From Talinum fruticosum (lineage: Eukaryota > Streptophyta > Magnoliopsida > Caryophyllales > Talinaceae): DNA of 64,000 nt. The stretch is from the NCBI GenBank assembly GCA_021018815.1, contig JAITYX010000085.1, positions 2,046,001-2,110,000 of the forward strand, given 5' to 3'. The notes beneath the pieces were generated by a model. The model was not told where the DNA came from. It saw only the letters and a program-made list of their open reading frames with translations, and did no database searches. The translations under genes were made by a program, and so were the position numbers. Below, piece after piece: positions 62,842-64,000 of this stretch (its first letter is position 1; each line of letters starts with the position of its first letter).

Positions 62842-64000
62842 TATTATGTGCCAAATTTAATTACTCCCTCCCTTCTTTTATTATAAGTTTAATTTTACTA
62901 TCATTTATGACTTATTTGGATTGAAAAATAATTATTATATTATTTCTTTTGGTATTTTTGGATTCACATTTACACGAACTATAGTAAGATAAAATATAAA
63001 CAAATTATATTACATTTCTAATTTTATAGACCTAGGTAACCGTATATGGTTATTTGTTTAATAATATATCCATAATATATTAGTATATTTTTAATGTACA
63101 TTTTATTGGTACAGTATATTATTTTGTTGGCGCTCTATCAAAAAAATTATATATTATATTATGTATAAGGATAATACTAATTATGTAGGGAAATTAACAT
63201 TAAAAAATATAAAAAGATAAATTACATATGATGAGATGTGTAAAACGTTTGGATGGATTGTTTAGAATTTTGTGAAAAATAACAAAACATGTCAAGATTT
63301 TTCATATCATGAATTCCTTTTTTAAAAAATTATAGAAAAAGAGATAATGATGAAAAGTCATGGAGCATCTACAATAAAAGTCATCTAACACATCATAAAT
63401 CTAAAATATCAATATAAACTCTTATCTCCAAAAGCTAATAATAAGTATATTGTCACTCAACTCAACTCAACTTATAGCATCTATTAGGGCACTACCGGTA
63501 TTCTTCAAGATATTTGTGTCTTTCTGTAACAAAGGCGAGTTATAGTATAATTCCTTAGAGTAGCATAAAATCTATTTCATGTGATAGATTAAACTTGAAA
63601 AGTAAATTACCATGATAAAACCCTAAGGGTCTATTTGATTCTTGGAAAATTGTGTAGAAAGAAAAAAATGTGAAAAATAAATTTCTTTCCCTTGTTTGAA
63701 TTGAAAAAATAAAAAAGGATAGAAAAAAGTTTGATGGAAAAACTAATGGAAAATTTTGTCAATTTGGTTAATAATATTTTCTTTTCAAAATTGAGAGGAA
63801 AATAGAAGAAATTTTTTATATAGAGAGAAAGATGGAGAAAAGAGAGGGATTCTATTAAGAAATATCATTAAAAGTTTTCTCTCTGCTCTCATAACAATGG
63901 TAGATGGGGAAAGAAAAATATAGTAGCTTCAATTAATTAAGGCTATTGAATATTTTCTCTCTACTCTCCATGACAATATGGTGGATGGGTAAGAGGTTGA
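62842..64000. other. AT-rich right flank with MITE-like ends
   Basis: TACTCCCTCCCTTCTTTTAT at about 62863 resembles a Stowaway MITE end, but no inverted partner is found. GGGTCTATTTGATTCTTGGA at about 63629 resembles another MITE end. No gene is supported. Confidence 0.4.

Overview
This is nuclear DNA from a flowering plant, probably a eudicot. The evidence is AT-rich intergenic sequence, GT-AG introns, plant gene families, and plant-type transposon families (Ty1/copia, long-LTR Ty3/gypsy, CACTA with a Ulp1-like domain, hAT, PIF-like MITEs, Helitron-like ends, L1-type LINEs). Only two host genes look functional, and both lie in the first 10 kb.

1-10 kb, gene-containing. A TSSC4-like gene (U5 snRNP-associated family) runs off the left edge, with its last two exons and stop codon at 2190. 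An internally deleted LINE with a poly(A) tail lies downstream. An intact nine-exon equilibrative nucleoside transporter (ENT) gene runs leftward from 9840 to 6035 and predicts 414 residues; one of its introns has a GC donor.

10.6-24 kb, nested copia elements. A full-length Ty1/copia element (10578-17925, 618-bp LTRs, target duplication AACTC) has a dead gag-pol. It contains a PIF-like MITE, a compound microsatellite, an inverted-repeat-flanked fragment of a saccharopine-dehydrogenase-like gene and a hAT-like element. A second, truncated copy of the same family (18845-23845) carries the same MITE at the same base, plus a hAT element whose end was later hit by a solo LTR.

24-35 kb. This holds a CACTA fragment, a gypsy 3' LTR with the adjoining integrase/chromodomain remnant, and a Helitron-like region carrying a broken ABCC transporter fragment and a duplicated block. 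AT-rich sequence with TA microsatellites follows.

35.6-51 kb. A copia-like LTR is split by a 2.7-kb solo LTR and a small CACTA MITE. Next is a CACTA element of about 10.8 kb (40126-50919) with recognisable terminal and subterminal repeats, two internal tandem repeats, and minus-strand remnants of transposase-associated and Ulp1-like coding sequence. It is interrupted by two more long solo LTRs.

51-64 kb. This is mostly AT-rich sequence: one unexplained GC-richer island, a diverged direct repeat, a Helitron-type 3' terminus, a MITE, and a 3.2-kb solo LTR with a perfect target duplication. I found no tRNA, rRNA or CRISPR array.

The most interesting signals concern element regulation. One is a 15-bp perfect inverted repeat joining the copia LTR poly(A)-signal region to the place where a primer binding site should be. 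The other is a conserved inverted 20-mer near both ends of three independent long LTRs.
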